Shown: positions 1 through 11,823, numbered from the stretch's first letter. The stretch: 64,000 nucleotides of DNA from Iris pallida (GCA_029216955.1 JANAVB010042220.1:14802799-14866798), one strand, 5' to 3'. Numbers and translations: made by a program. Notes: a model not told the origin generated them from the sequence alone.

Positions 1-397
1 AACTCAATTGAGTGGCACACTAGTATCACGTGCGTAGTAGACTCAAGATGGGTCAAAACTTTATATTGGTTCAAACGATTTTGATCTATGTCGAGTCCCG
101 AAATCAAATTAGAAGTTGGGCCTAGAATCACGGTAAGCGGTCAAAATGGCCTAAGTTAACCCGAAGTTGTGTGAAGTCAAAAGAATGTTGGAGAACAAGT
201 TTAGATGGGACATGATATATCAAATTGAACGTGGACGTGTCTAGAATTCAAATATGGAAATGGATTTGAGAAATCAATATTTTTTTGCTTCAAAATTCAA
301 AGCTATGGTAAACTACTAATATAATCATTATTGACTAATATTTAAAATATCCATATAAAATAATTAAAAATAAATTGCAAAAATCAGGGGGCTTACA
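1..397 (-). repeat. Tek0 3' LTR, partial
   Basis: LTR of a minus-strand gypsy element, cut by the window edge. Read on the minus strand it begins TGTAAGCCCCCTGATTTTTG, directly after a purine-rich tract (GGTGGGTAGGT). The layout TTTCGAGGATAAAATTTT, then AAGGTGGGTAGG, then TGTA is the usual end of plant chromovirus interiors. The other terminus lies outside the window. Confidence 0.7.
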
Positions 398-440
398 ACC
401 TACCCACCTTAGAAAATTTTATCCTCGAAAATAAAATAAC
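398..440 (-). other. Polypurine tract region of Tek0
   Basis: The minus strand reads TTTCGAGGATAAAATTTTCT followed by AAGGTGGGTAGGT immediately before the LTR. This is the conserved 3' end of Tekay/Del-type chromovirus interiors and primes plus-strand DNA synthesis. Closely similar tracts occur at the matching place in TekB-1 and TekA. Confidence 0.7.
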
Positions 441-479
441 GCTATCATGAAAATCTATAACATAAGAATAATTAAGCTT

Positions 480-880
480 AAAACTTACCATAATCCACTA
501 ATAGATGGGGATATCGCTCCCGCATGGAATCTCCTTGCTCCCAAGTAGACTCTCCTGGAGAATGGTACTTTCATGCAACCTGAACTAATCTAATCTTCTG
601 CCCTCTAAGTCTCTTTTCACTAGTATCCAAGTTAACAATTGGCTGCTCCTCGTATGATTGGTCGGGTCCCATTATGATCTCGGAATGGTTAACCATATGA
701 CTGGGATCAGTCACATACCTCCTCAACTGTAAGACATAGAATACTTCATGCACGCTCTCAAATGATGGGGGTAATACAAGACGATATGCCACTTCTCGAA
801 CACTCTCTATATTATCAAAGGGTTACAAATCTAGAGGTAAGGCTTCTAACTTGGCTCTTACACCTTTATATGTGACTAAC
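480..880 (-). pseudogene. Integrase C-terminus with chromodomain-type tail (Tek0)
   Basis: The minus-strand translation contains VREVAYRLVLPPSFESVHEV, then a segment with LRRYVTDPSHM, then SYEEQPIVNLDTSEKRLRGQ. After an in-frame TGA at 571-573 it continues with SPGESTWEQGDSMRERYPHL. This order matches the GPY/F region and chromodomain tail of Tekay/Del chromovirus integrases, which bind chromatin to guide integration. The stop falls where the family normally has Trp or Arg, so the gene is dead. Upstream sequence (right) is too decayed to join to the catalytic core. Confidence 0.8.
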
Positions 881-1859
881 CATAGAAAATTCACAATTCT
901 GCTGTAACACTATCAATTCTTAAACTATATACTATATCCCTATAATTACATAACCAACTTCTATAGTAGTTCAATTAGCGATCCACTCCTTCTATCTATA
1001 AGCAATCTATACAATCCTTACAAGAAGGGTTAACCATTGATACCTATCCGCAGGGTAATGGTCGAGGCTGAATAAGACGGCTACATAAATCTATTGGTCA
1101 TCCTTCTAGTCCTATCCTTATATAGGTCATTTCAAGAATAGTCTTACCAGGTATAGAGATGATTGTCCATTCTACTTAGATCTTCTTACTCTATCTAGCA
1201 CTCTGAGGATACTAACCATCTTGACACTATTATTTAGATAATAATTTCTCTAGTACTTCTAATCTAAGCTCTATTTTTGGCCAAAGATAGCAGGATTCAG
1301 TCTAATAATTCTATGATTGCTTGTTGGGGTTAGGCTTCATACTGTACCATACTCTAACATATGTCCTGGGGAGTATCTATGAATTTTTACACACCTTAGT
1401 TGCTTACATAGTCCTGTAAAGCATAGATTCCTATCTTCTTCAAATAAAAATTCCTACAATAATGGTTCTACACAGGCTAAGGTCTGACATTAAATACATG
1501 GCTTACCAAGCCATTCTATTCATAACAAAACTTCCTAAATCTACGACAAGGGGGTCATATTTTCATAAGGCACTGTAACTAATACACAGTTCAACAGCCT
1601 AATCTCTAAAATCGTATATCTAGTATTCAGGATAAATTCTATTCTTATTATCTAACAACTCTCTATGGATAGGTAACTTCTATTTATCATATCTGTTTGG
1701 CAGGTGTAGGGATGCCTATCAATAGAATAAGAGAATTTTTCTACTAAAACTCCTATAAAATAGAATGCCACTCTGTTCTAGTTAGACTTTCTAGTAGAGT
1801 GGCTCTACCCTACTCATAAAAACCTTAGATAATCAGCATCCTAAGAAATATTACTAATA
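881..1859 (-). other. Decayed Tek0 pol interior, no readable gene
   Basis: By position between the integrase tail and the reverse-transcriptase relic this should hold integrase core and RNase H. I could not identify any catalytic motif and all frames are full of stops. The assignment is positional only. Confidence 0.35.
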
Positions 1860-2170
1860 TAGCTTCTATCCTATGATAAAATATAACCAAAGCTATCACA
1901 ACTAGTATGTGCATTGATGTAACACCTTGTTCATCAAATGCATAGATACAACAAAGTGTATCCGTCAATCCAAAATGCATCAGCAATCTTGTATTGACCG
2001 TAGCAAACTCTGAATGTTGTCCTTGGAATATCCATTTTTCTTATCGTCACCTGATGGTATCTCGATCTCAAGTCAATAAAATATACCTTTGCTCATGCCA
2101 GTTGGTCGAACCGGTCGATGGCGAACTATACTTCGAGTTACTAGAATGATCTTAGGCTTCAAATAATCAA
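1860..2170 (-). pseudogene. Reverse-transcriptase relic (Tek0)
   Basis: Reading the minus strand from about 2130 leftward gives a broken copy of a gypsy reverse-transcriptase core: DRFDQLA, a stop, then AKVYFIDLRSRYHQVTIRKM and DIPRTTFRVCYGQY. Family members read roughly F-DQL-GA-VFSKIDLRSGYHQ, so motif A and its surroundings are recognisable. The MPFGL and Y-DD segments that should follow are scrambled by frameshifts. It lies about 1.2 kb upstream (minus strand) of the integrase tail, consistent with one decayed element. Confidence 0.75.
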
Positions 2171-2975
2171 TCAGTCTGAAGATGATGACCACTTCTCATT
2201 CTAAAGCATGAACTATCTATGAAGATTTTCTAAGAACAAGACTAGCTAATCTCTAAAGTTCGTGATCTAACTTATACTACCTTAGACGTCTTGATTCCAA
2301 CTAGTTCACCTACTTCTGTGGCTTAGATTTTCTTCAATCGTCTCTCCTAACAATATAGTATTTTTACGCTAAAATGTGGTCTGCTATGTCCTAACTCTTC
2401 AATGCTTATCTATTAGGTAACGGGCATGTGCTCATGCTAGACAATGCTTATATATGATACCTTGACAACCACTAACCTATCGACTAATCTTCTAGTCATG
2501 GTTCTTAATAGGTCCTTTTAAGCTATTCCTCATATATATATAGTAGTATATCTAGTCTAATACCATCCTTGACATTCTTCAAATAAATATTCCTAGTTCG
2601 ACCCATGGCTCAACCTATCATTGCGTATCATTTTAATTCATTCCCTTGATAAGAATCTCCCTAGTAAAGATTCTTCAGGTCACTATCCGAGGTAACTTTA
2701 TATATGCATACAATCATGTTTTCTGTATCCTTCAATAAATATTTTCTATTGTAACCTTAAAATTGTCTTCAAGGATTCTATAGTACCTTATCGAATCACT
2801 CTATCCATAACAAGACTTTAAAATTCTTTCAACTACAGTCTTTTATTGGGGTGATCATATTCTATTTGGGAACCCGTGTCTAACTCTAAAATTCTACTAT
2901 ATATTCTATCAGTCACTTCAATCATCATGACTGAGAAATATAACTTGCCTTCCTTACTAATCCTCACTTAAACCG
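2171..2975 (-). other. Probable decayed 5' pol/gag part of Tek0
   Basis: No readable gene. Position next to the reverse-transcriptase relic suggests the upstream part of the same element, but I see no zinc knuckle, protease motif or primer-binding site. Origin is uncertain. Confidence 0.25.
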
Positions 2976-3960
2976 TGTTATACCTCTAGCCCATCCCTAT
3001 ATGATTTTTAAATAATTTTTTAAATTTAAATTAGCATTTACACAGTCAGCAACACAATCAGCCACCCAATCAGTCGGGGGCCCACATATCGGTGCCAAAC
3101 CATCTCACTTACTATATATGTATATTAAATAAATCCTAGTTTATTATTCCAGCCTCCTTTGTGGTTTGATCTTGGAGATCCTTCGACTTCACGAGGCGAA
3201 TGTAATAAACCCCGACGTCCATTTTGAGTACCTTTTTTTTGTTACAAGCATATCGAGGTTAGCTTTCCAAAAATATATTTATTTTCTATAATTATTTACG
3301 TGAATTTTTGGATATTCATTTGAGTGTCAGTTGTCCAAAAATTGATTCGTCACACTGTTTTCGAGATTTCAGGAGATCCAGAACTCCGTTTTACAATCCG
3401 TTTGAAGTTTTGGAAAGCTGACACGAAGATCTACAACATATATTTTTTCCAAAAATTAAGAAATTTGTTTAATATTTTGTTAATTTGTTGAACTCAGATT
3501 TGATCGGTAATTCACCGATTTGGTCATGGATGGCCATAACGACAATAACTTTTGACCATATTACGATTTTGTGGTACAGTCGATTCTGGTGCACTCATGC
3601 CGCTGAAATCAACTAAGATACAGTTTTAAATCCTTGAGTTCATAATGTTTGACTAGTTAGTCAATGGTACGTCTCGATTTGTGTGCCATAATTTCCAAAA
3701 TTAGAAACGTGGCTTTATTTGGCTAAAATTCCTTATTTGAATTATATTTCAGATTATTATTAGATTAAATAAGATTTTTAAGAGATTTATTTCAGAATTA
3801 AATAATATTAGATAGGTTAACCCATTAACCATTTATTCTATGATTTTAGAATTAGAATCTTTGGATTAGATGTAGGGGCTGGTTCCCAGCAACGGTAGTC
3901 CGAAGACTAGTACACCGTGTCGTTTCAGACTATTTACACCTGTATGACAGAAGGATCTTT
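2976..3960 (+). repeat. Possible LTR fragment, plus orientation
   Basis: The stretch begins TGTTATACCTCTAGCCC, followed by an A/T-rich block like that seen near LTR starts of plant gypsy elements, and carries no open frame. No matching right terminus, target duplication or second copy is visible, so LTR identity is a guess from composition and the opening motif. Confidence 0.25.
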
Positions 3961-4325
3961 TCGACTTGTACCCAAAATGATCTTTACTTTTAAGAACTTA
4001 GATTTAAAGAAGAATTTATGCAATATGATCAAACATCATCGAAATCCAGAATCCCTAAATATAAGAGAAGTAAATACCCAATGAATGAGCAAATAATGAT
4101 CATCAAGATTGCGCAAAATATTTTCAAAAAGTTGTTATAGTACACTTGCAGAGGTAAATATATAACATAAGTGTGTACTAATAAAGGAGGTAAATTTCAA
4201 AATAAGATAAGCACAAGACTGTGTGATTCTTAAAAGAACACCAACAAATAATCATGATCAAAATAAATATTTCTTCTCAAAATCCCAACTTAAAAATATA
4301 AAACAAATAAATATTGAAAGTTAGA

Positions 4326-4371
<46 letters not shown>

Positions 4372-4374
4372 AGA

Positions 4375-4422
<48 letters not shown>

Positions 4423-5479
4423 TATCAAAAATGGCATACATGAAATATTTCAAATATTATAGATTAAAAAAGAGTCATGTATCAAAAATGTCAACCAAAA
4501 AGCCAAGAAAAACAACATTAAGAGAGTCTTTAAGGAAGAAGCTAATAAAGAGAATAACACAAATTTGATCAAAGTAATCAATAGCTAAAGTATGTGGTAA
4601 GCACAAGTTTGAAGATAACAAGTATAATTAAATACTTTTCAAAATAATATAGAACTTGAGCTAAACTCATATGCCCCCATAAAGATATTTATACAAAAAT
4701 ATTTCAATATAAGAAATACATGAGCAATATGTAAATGAAAATTTTTGAAGTATTCATGTATCCTTAGTAAGCATTGATAAATTATCACAAGATCAAAAAC
4801 ATGTATAACTATGCTTTATTAGGCAAAGCTATAATTGATTCATAAGAAGTTAATCAAAATCAGATACGAGAATCAATAGTGAATATATTATGCAAGCACA
4901 AGGTTAACATAAAAGTATGTGTATATACTTTTTAAGTAAAGGAGACTTGTGCTAAACATACATACTCACAAAATACCGATTAAAGTAAATATGATATGTT
5001 AAAGAAAAATTGGTAAGAAGTAACCATTTCAAAAATATCAAAGACGAAGAGTCAAAAATACATTCTCAAAAAAAACTTTAGCTCCTATGGACTAGAGTGG
5101 TATGCATGCTTCATAGACAAAGATTAAGAATAAAGAACATAGATAGATAAATGTGTCACACTAATAGAAAATGAGTAAAAGACTATATAATTTGAACTAA
5201 TCATTTAAGCTAAACAACTAGTCATGCTAGAATTATATCTCACATCAATTTAAACAATAAATAACTAAAAGATATCAATGTGAGCTAATAACAAGAAATC
5301 AATATGAACATGCTAGATTCTATAAATAGAACCATTTAAGAAGAATTAAATAGCATGTTACCAAAGTTGTCCAAGTGACCACATTTATGTTGGTACAATT
5401 ATATGGAAGATATCCTTTGTAGCTATGCAACCACCAACATGTTCAATGGTTCTATGGTTCAACATAAGTAGCTCTACCT
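3961..5479. other. AT-rich stretch without recognised genes
   Basis: About 1.5 kb of AT-rich DNA with two (TA)n runs and no convincing coding sequence. The word AGCACAAG recurs near 4210, 4601 and 4895, and related CTTGTGCTAAACATAC / CTTGAGCTAAACTCATA words follow the later two, suggesting an old, diverged direct repeat. It lies where the pol region of Copia-1 would be expected, but no pol motif was found. Confidence 0.3.
4329..4418. repeat. Two (TA)n microsatellite runs
   Basis: Two long TA runs (about 4329-4369 and 4379-4418) are separated by TTTAGAAGACTA. The same GAAGACTA word precedes each run, so the pair looks like a local duplication. Confidence 0.9.
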
Positions 5480-6380
5480 GAAATATTAGGTAAAGACTTT
5501 GGTATCCAATATTTGGATCCACATTTGTTAGCTTTGTGACCTATTTATACAGGTTCATATCAACTAGCTTTCTAATTTGACAATGATTAAAAATGTGTCC
5601 CTTTATACCACAATAACGACATAAAGTATTAATATTAGTGCTATGAGCAATAGTATGAGAACATGCAGTGGTGTGATATGATGTGCATGGATACTTGAAA
5701 TAGAATGCTTGGTTACATGAAGCTTTACCTTTTTCTGAGTCGCTTGCCTCGCTCTCACACCATATGCTCGTGTTAGCATACTTTCGGGATGATGACTTCC
5801 TGTTTGATCGATCGTAGCGATTCTCCTTTCTAGCAGTAGTAGGGCAATATTCCATGATGTGGCCTGATCTTCTGCAGTTGTGGCATATAAGCTTTTCTTC
5901 ATATTAGGGATTATGTTGTACCTTAAATTCTGATGCCATCATGCACACAATTGCATTATTATGAGGACTATCCTCCTCTCCGGAGTCGTTAGCTTTACTT
6001 TCATACCTGTACACATAAGTAGCTTCAAGAAGTTTTTGAATTTTACTAGATGTTGTGCAAGTAGTAGTAAGATTGAATACATTTATGTCTGCAACACAAT
6101 AAAAGGCATGCATTGCTTTTGTATCAAGGCTAGCTAACTTTTTCTCTTCCTCCATGTAGCTATAATAAGGCTTGTTAATAATAGAGGGGGTAATAATAGA
6201 GGTGATAGTATGCTTTTTAAAGCCATTGATAATAATTGACCATAAGTCAAGTCTAGAGACTTCAGGTAGAAGCTCATATGTGCCTTCCAATAAGTATAGT
6301 TCGTTCCATCAAATAGAAGAGGTCTATTTGTGGATTGCTCTTCTCCTGTGAACATTGAATTCACGGCTGCCATGTACAAA
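5480..6380 (-). pseudogene. Ty1/copia gag remnant (Copia-1)
   Basis: Broken minus-strand gag spread over several frames. From the start it shows NRPLLFDGTNYTYWKAHMSF, the hallmark N-terminus of plant copia gag (UBN2/DUF4219 type). It continues after a frameshift with DLWSIIING and KKLASLDTKAMHAFYCV. The middle is shortened, jumping from LLEATY to an acidic tail ending CMMASEF. Two CCHC zinc knuckles follow: CHNCRRSGHIMEYC (near 5840-5885) and CRYCGIKGHIFNHC (near 5570-5625), then KYWIPKS. The nucleocapsid part packages element RNA. The zinc-knuckle and WIPK arrangement recalls SIRE/Maximus elements. No protease or polymerase could be read to the left. Confidence 0.8.
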
Positions 6381-6504
6381 CTCTCTAGAGTGTTATATAA
6401 GAATATAACTGCTTTAATACCAATTGTAGAAAATTAAAATTAGAGGATAATAATTGATAATAAGGAACTACTCTAAGGATGTTAAGCCAAATAATAGAGT
6501 CCTT

Positions 6505-6516
6505 GCTTTGATACCA
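6505..6516 (-). other. Primer-binding site of Copia-1 (tRNA-iMet type)
   Basis: The minus strand reads TGGTATCAAAGC, one mismatch from the plant initiator-Met primer site TGGTATCAGAGC, two bases from the LTR edge at 6519. A decayed second copy (TGGTATTAAAGC) lies at 6411-6422, suggesting a local duplication of about 94 bp. Confidence 0.75.
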
Positions 6517-6518
6517 GT

Positions 6519-6728
6519 TGTAGGACCGTTGAGCACCTTTAGAGGGGAGGGGTGAATAGTGTGTGTGTACAGCAAAAAAATTCATTAAATTAAAAAAAAT
6601 TATGTGGCAGTAGTCAAACTGAAATGAAATATGCAGTATATAAGTAAATGCGTAAAGTAAATGAGTACAGAAGAGAAAATACAAACATCGAGGTTTATCC
6701 TGGTTTTTCTCTTAAAGGACTAGTCCAG
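6519..6728 (-). repeat. Copia-1 5' LTR, downstream part
   Basis: The LTR edge TGTAGGACCGTTGAGC lies two bases from the primer-binding site and gag follows to the left, so this is the 3' end of the 5' LTR of a minus-strand element. It is interrupted at 6728/6729 by TekA-1 and resumes at 28201 after a TCCAG duplication. Confidence 0.75.
6724..6728. repeat. Left target-site duplication of TekA-1 (TCCAG)
   Basis: TCCAG directly precedes TGTAAAACTCC at 6729 and is repeated at 28196-28200 directly after GGGGCGTTACA. The perfect 5-bp match defines the element borders. Confidence 0.9.
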
Positions 6729-7368
6729 TGTAAAACTCCTAAATTTCTAATATTTTTTATATATAAATTTGGTATTAATTTTTTTTGTATTTGTACGTCG
6801 CATAGTTGTATGGTACGTCGCGCGCGAAATTTTGTTTTTCGTAATTGCTCGACGAGTGCGAATATGTGCGAGCGTACATATTTTAGAAAAACATTTATCT
6901 ATTTTTTTAGTTTCAAAATAATATATATAATAATTATTTTAGCTATCGTACCAAAATTTTCAAGTTTATTATTTTATTTATTTTATTTATTTTATTTATA
7001 AAAAGCCTTGTGTTTATAACAGTTATTAATAAATAAAAAAATTCTTCGTGCATACATATATTTCATAAATTTTTTATTAGTTTATTTTAAATAATAATAT
7101 AATTTTTGAAATTATTATTATATGTATTTTTAGAAAATATATTTTAAAATTTTGTGGTAATTTAAATCTTTGATTGAATTTTTATGGATTGATTCAAATA
7201 GTTTAAATTTAAAGAGAGAATTTATATTTAAGTTTAGGTTACAAAGATTTAAATTGGAAATTAATTTGAATTTAGATTGATTGTATTGATTTAAATTTAA
7301 TAATTGAATTATCTAAATTGGGTTTAAATTAATTCTAATTCTTATCCAACTGGAAATTTCTACCTCCT

Positions 7369-7377
7369 ATATAAGGA
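7369..7377 (+). promoter_or_regulatory. TATA box in TekA-1 5' LTR
   Basis: TATATAAGG in the context CCTCCTATATAAGGAGAGG, about 640 bp into the LTR, with the same motif in the 3' LTR at 24541-24549. It implies U3 of roughly 0.65 kb and a very long R/U5 of about 3.6 kb. Since TekB-1 was inserted about 180 bp downstream, any transcript from here would run into that element. Confidence 0.6.
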
Positions 7378-7552
7378 GAGGTACTCATCCATATATTTCT
7401 ACTATTCATAAATTCCTCCAAAAAAATTCCACCATAACGTGCGTGCTTCGTGTCTGTGTTCAACACTTCTCTGTGTCCGTCGTGACAGCCTCGGGTCCAA
7501 CCCGGGTGACTCTCTTATTCAATTCTTTATAATTACATTTATTCTTTCGTGC

Positions 7553-7557
7553 CGGAC
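7553..7557. repeat. Left target-site duplication of TekB-1 (CGGAC)
   Basis: CGGAC precedes TGTCACTACCC at 7558 and recurs at 19090-19094 after GGGTGTTACA. In the intact TekA 3' LTR (24731-24735) the site is present once, confirming the insertion. Confidence 0.93.
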
Positions 7558-8814
7558 TGTCACTACCCGCACCCACTGTGAGGGTATGAATACGTAACAA
7601 CGCCCAGCCTACGCCGCAGTGTCGACGGTAGAACGCTGTCCTAGGTCAATCATCTAACAATATAAAGGTACATGTACAGTATATACACTCCGAATAGAGG
7701 TGACATAGCAATATACAGTCTCAATCATATCTAAGACAGAATGATAAGATAGAAAGATAGATAGATACTGAAATGAAAGGATCCACATAAGTACAACCAG
7801 AGAGTCTAAGTGTCTAAATATATCACAAAACCACAAATCCCAAGTATCATAATACAGTCATCCAGAATATAATATAAAGGAAAGACATCCTAGTCTAGAG
7901 GAGTGTCGTCCACTGCTAAAGGCTCATGCTGCTGGTCCAGGTCACAGCTATCATCTAGGGTAGTCCCATAATAGGTGGGACAGCACGCCTCGTCCTCATC
8001 CTCTGTAATATTTCAACAGGTCCAGTTAGGACAGGAGCGAGCACAATACATCTCAACAAGTCATAACATGAAAGGAAATATAATCATGCTAGAGAGTAAG
8101 ATACATGAAACTGAAGAATAACATAATATGAAAGAGAGAGACTGTAAGTAAATATCTACAATATAATAGAGAACTAATCAGTAATTCTAGTGATTCAGAG
8201 TACAAGATAAACATGTGAACAGCTAGAGGGTGATTCATGACTATACTAAAGAGGTGATTCATGACTATTCTACTTTGGAATTATTCACATGTTCATTTAT
8301 ACTCCCCCATCCCCAATCAATACACAAGGATCCAGTCAAGTTACGTTAAGATTCATGACTATACTACATTGCCCATAAAGAGTGATTCAAGAGTGATTCA
8401 TAAAGATTCGTGAAGGCTCTGTGATTCATGAGAGTACATGAATCATAAGCTGATACATGAAGATTCATGATAATAGAAGCATGAGATACATGATTTAAGT
8501 GAAACACATGAGACAAGAGTATCTGATGCTCCCGAGGGGGATAACATCTCATGAAGGGATCCATATAGTACTAATCCGTGATACCAACGTGTCAGCATCA
8601 AGTAAGATAATCTAAAGCAGGAATATCATCCTAAACAAGATATAAAATGATCAGAGAATGTACTCGCCTGGTATCCTGAATATCTGAAGAGAATATACTG
8701 TCCGAGGAGTGGTGTCTATCTCCTATTAGAACAATACAAGTCACTACATGTCTAAAATAATAAAATAGACTGCTACAATGCATCTACATGATATTTGGGG
8801 TTAATCTAGGCTAA

Positions 8815-8985
8815 AGTCAACCTTTGGTCAACTCTAGTCAACCCTAGCAGTCAAACTAGGTCAACTCTAGTCCAGTTAGGTCAAACAAGGTCAAACAGGG
8901 TTAAACTAGGTCAAACTAGTCTAGGTTGGTCAAACCTAGGCTTAACAAGTCAATCTAGGTCAACTAACTAAATACCACACAAGTC
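8815..8985 (-). promoter_or_regulatory. Cluster of TTGAC(C/T) words in TekB-1 3' LTR
   Basis: Eleven copies of (A/G)GTCAA on the plus strand, that is TTGAC(T/C) on the minus strand, occur in about 170 bp. TTGACY is the core of the W-box bound by plant WRKY factors. The cluster lies about 2.4 kb downstream of the probable LTR TATA box, so it may equally be a decayed simple tandem array. It recurs in the other LTR (15740-15900). Confidence 0.4.
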
Positions 8986-9231
8986 TCATTAGCCTAGTGA
9001 TACACAAGTGTATCACACCCCATGCCATAGGCCATTCTACCTAGGCCATGGGCCAAACACATATAGGCTAATGAAATCCCTACTTCATAATCCACCACAC
9101 ATTTAACATTAGGCTATATATCTATATATTACACTCACATACCATTATCTATATACACCATATACATGGCAATGCAATATTGGCATTACACTACACATTT
9201 CACATTCACACTAGTATATCTATTTACCCAC

Positions 9232-9233
<2 letters not shown>

Positions 9234-9270
<37 letters not shown>
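9234..9270. repeat. (TA)n microsatellite
   Basis: A run of about 37 bases. The homologous site in the other TekB-1 LTR is about 380 bp long. Confidence 0.95.
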
Positions 9271-9273
<3 letters not shown>

Positions 9274-10234
9274 AATACACATACACATAGAGGGATATGT
9301 AAACCAAGGTAATTGTGTGTGTGTGTGTGTGTGCATTGTAATGTTTAGACATGTGTGACAGGAAATAAAGTAGGGTGTAGTGAAGAGTGTGGGTGTAGTG
9401 TAGGTGACAGGACAGCAATGTGTGTGTATATGTACATGTAGTAGAGTGTGAGAGTGAACTGTGACAGTGAGCATGTGGGTGTTGAGTGAACTGTGAGGGG
9501 AAATTACAACAGTAATTGAGTGTCATGTGTGAGGGAATTGTGGCTTAGGGTGATAGAAAAATGTGTGTGTGTGTATGTGTATTGTATACCTGTGTGTGAA
9601 TCATGAGTGTGTGAGCATGTGTGGAATGGTGTGAGAGTGTAACAGTGAGCATAAAGAGGTGGCATGTGTGTGTGTGTGTTAAAGGAGTGAGCTAATGAGT
9701 GTGTGACAGTTTTTAGGGTGGCCTGTTCTCAGGTTAGACAACCCAAGTGACAGTCCACACCATCAGTTAGCAATCCCTTTCCAAAGCCATATTTCGAAAC
9801 CCATAGTCCAATACAAATCACTATTGATATGAGCATCATTCCCACACATGTAGGTGAAACAACAACTACTTAACATGATTTAAAATCACTAGAAAATACT
9901 CTTAAACCCAGAATTAATATCTCATCCATGTTCTCAGGTTTTGAAATAATGACAGTTCAATGAAAATCAGTCCAACAGTTAACTACCCAACCGAAATCCA
10001 AACCCCATTCCTCAACACAATCACAACCCAATAACTCTACAACCTAATACATATGTAGGTGATCTAAATATATCATTAATTCAACACAAAATCAGAATGA
10101 AATTAAACTCAGGAAAATATTATATCTCAGTCCAAAGACAGTCGGGTATCAGTCCCATATAGGAATTCGATTAATCGAACCCAAAATCAATCATAAAAAT
10201 CATAATTAATGGTTGGTAATTAGTATAGTATATG

Positions 10235-10410
10235 TACACGTGTCTTGAGTGTCCTCACATGTCCAGAAAACATGACACAGGCGTGTCCAACACGTTGTAA
10301 ACACGTGGGGTGCACCCAGTGTTGCACAGTGTCGTGCACACGTGCACGTATCTGTAGGACACGACACACGACACGTGGGGTCTCGTGGTCATGCCCACGT
10401 GTAGCCCACG
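10235..10410. promoter_or_regulatory. G-box (CACGTG) cluster in TekB-1 3' LTR
   Basis: Six CACGTG palindromes, most in ACACGTG or CCACGTG context, lie within about 175 bp, with further ACACG words to 10460. CACGTG is the plant G-box/ABRE core recognised by bZIP and bHLH factors. The block is strikingly GC-rich compared with its AT-rich surroundings. It lies about 0.8-1 kb downstream of the likely TATA box in LTR orientation, so any regulatory role is speculative. Confidence 0.4.
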
Positions 10411-11228
10411 TGTCAGGCTACACATAGGATCCAACACGACACGACAACGTCATGTCCAGAGTGGACACGACTCGCGTATTAGAACGCGATTTGTCTGAAT
10501 GCGACGCGCGCGTGTGACCAGTGCGCGTGACTCCGTGTGTGCGACACGACCCCGTTGGACACGAGGCTTGGAGAACAGGTTTGCAGACACTGCCCCCTCC
10601 TCTCAGTCCAAACACGTCTCGCCAAGTGGCCTGTACACTGAGCACGATGCCCCGAGCAGCAGGGAAAGCCCTGGCCGTGCGCGGGGCTGTGTCCATGAGT
10701 CCAGTATGACTCGGACACGGCTCGAAATCACCTCAGTCGTGTAAAATCACACAAGCAACATGAAGAACTAATTTTTTATTCAAATACTTTCTGAAAACTC
10801 GGTCGAAGTACCCACTGTGGCATTTCGTCGAACAATAATAAAACCACACTGATAGGTGTCCGATACGGACACGTGAAGGACACGAAACATAGCAAAACCT
10901 ATTCCTACAGTGAGAGGACACCTAGGGCTATGGATACATGCCAAGAAATTATCAATGGAAGGAATAGGAAGTTACCTATAGGTGTTCCTTCTCAAAGAAA
11001 AGCTTCAAAAATGGGGTTCCTCCTAGCTAGCCCCAAGCTCCAAATTGTCTCCAAACTGTAGTTAGCCTCCATGAACAGTAGAGAAACCAAATTAGGTCAC
11101 CATAGAAGAAGTTTGGATGAAAAAGGATTAATATTGAATAAAATAGGAAGAAGTTTCAATGGAGGCTAACCTTGTTCTTGTAAAATGAAGTGATGAACAA
11201 AAAGAGGCAAGTGGTTGAGAGGGATTTT

Positions 11229-11236
11229 ATATGGAC
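11229..11236 (-). promoter_or_regulatory. Probable TATA box of TekB-1 3' LTR
   Basis: The minus strand reads CCATATAAAATCCCTC. The equivalent place in the 5' LTR (about 18490-18497) reads CCCTATAAAATCCCTC. Position gives a U3 of about 590 bp. Confidence 0.5.
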
Positions 11237-11823
11237 AAGCCCTAGGTGGCCGGCCATAGGATATTAGGGTTAGGGTTTTTGGGATTTGATCTAGGGCTAT
11301 CATTCCTCCTAGTCAAATCAAAGGCCTACAACCTACGTTTCACACATGACTTAAATGCAACATAATTAACTCTAACTAAGATGACTAAATCAAAACTAAT
11401 CAGTACTAACCATCACTAACCATGGCTAGCTAAGTCTAGGTATGACTAATCTAGGTTAGCTCAATTCTAGGTTAGGGCTAAACACAATACAAGGCAATTG
11501 ATTAATTAATATTTAAATCTCACCATTCCAATAATCATATTAAATTCCAATAAAATATATATTAAATTTAATAAATTCAAAATAACAAAAATACTCTCAT
11601 GCTCAAAAGTAAAAATAAATCATCTTAATGCCATGGTTGGGCTCTAGGTCAGACAGTCTCTACGGTTTCACTAGCTGCACATCAAAATCACAAGTCATAA
11701 TTTTTAAAATAGTTTTAAATGATTAAAAAATACCAAAATCATATTATTATTTAAATATCATAATTAAATAATTAAAAATGCAAAATTTCAAAATTACTCC
11801 CATTTAGAAAACTGGGTGTTACA

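Larger units (their letters stand above)
6729..7557 (+). repeat. TekA-1 5' LTR, first part (U3 and promoter)
   Basis: Aligns along its length with 23917-24735 of the 3' LTR, including the clustered words ATTGCTCGACGAGTGCG and GAATATGTGCGAGC. It contains the TATA box at 7369-7377. It is cut at CGGAC (7553-7557) by TekB-1; the LTR resumes at 19095. Confidence 0.9.
7558..11823 (-). repeat. TekB-1 3' LTR
   Basis: Collinear with 14478-19089 over its full length. From left to right it holds a divergent ATTCATGA-rich block, a GGTCAA-rich block (8815-8985), a TA/GT block (9234-9670), a GC-rich block with CACGTG words (10235-10740) and the U3 promoter region. It carries no gene; short open frames within it are chance. 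Confidence 0.93.

Noticed and set aside
13..397. Host promoter or gene near the window start
   Set aside because: The segment ends in a chromovirus-type LTR terminus and polypurine tract; no host coding signal.
10255..10744. Five overlapping open frames on both strands in a GC-rich stretch
   Set aside because: LTR sequence with repeated ACACG words; no domain and no preference for one strand.
11261..11280. Telomere-like TTAGGGTTAGGG
   Set aside because: Only two units, within the TekB LTR and repeated at the matching place of the other LTR; not a telomeric array.
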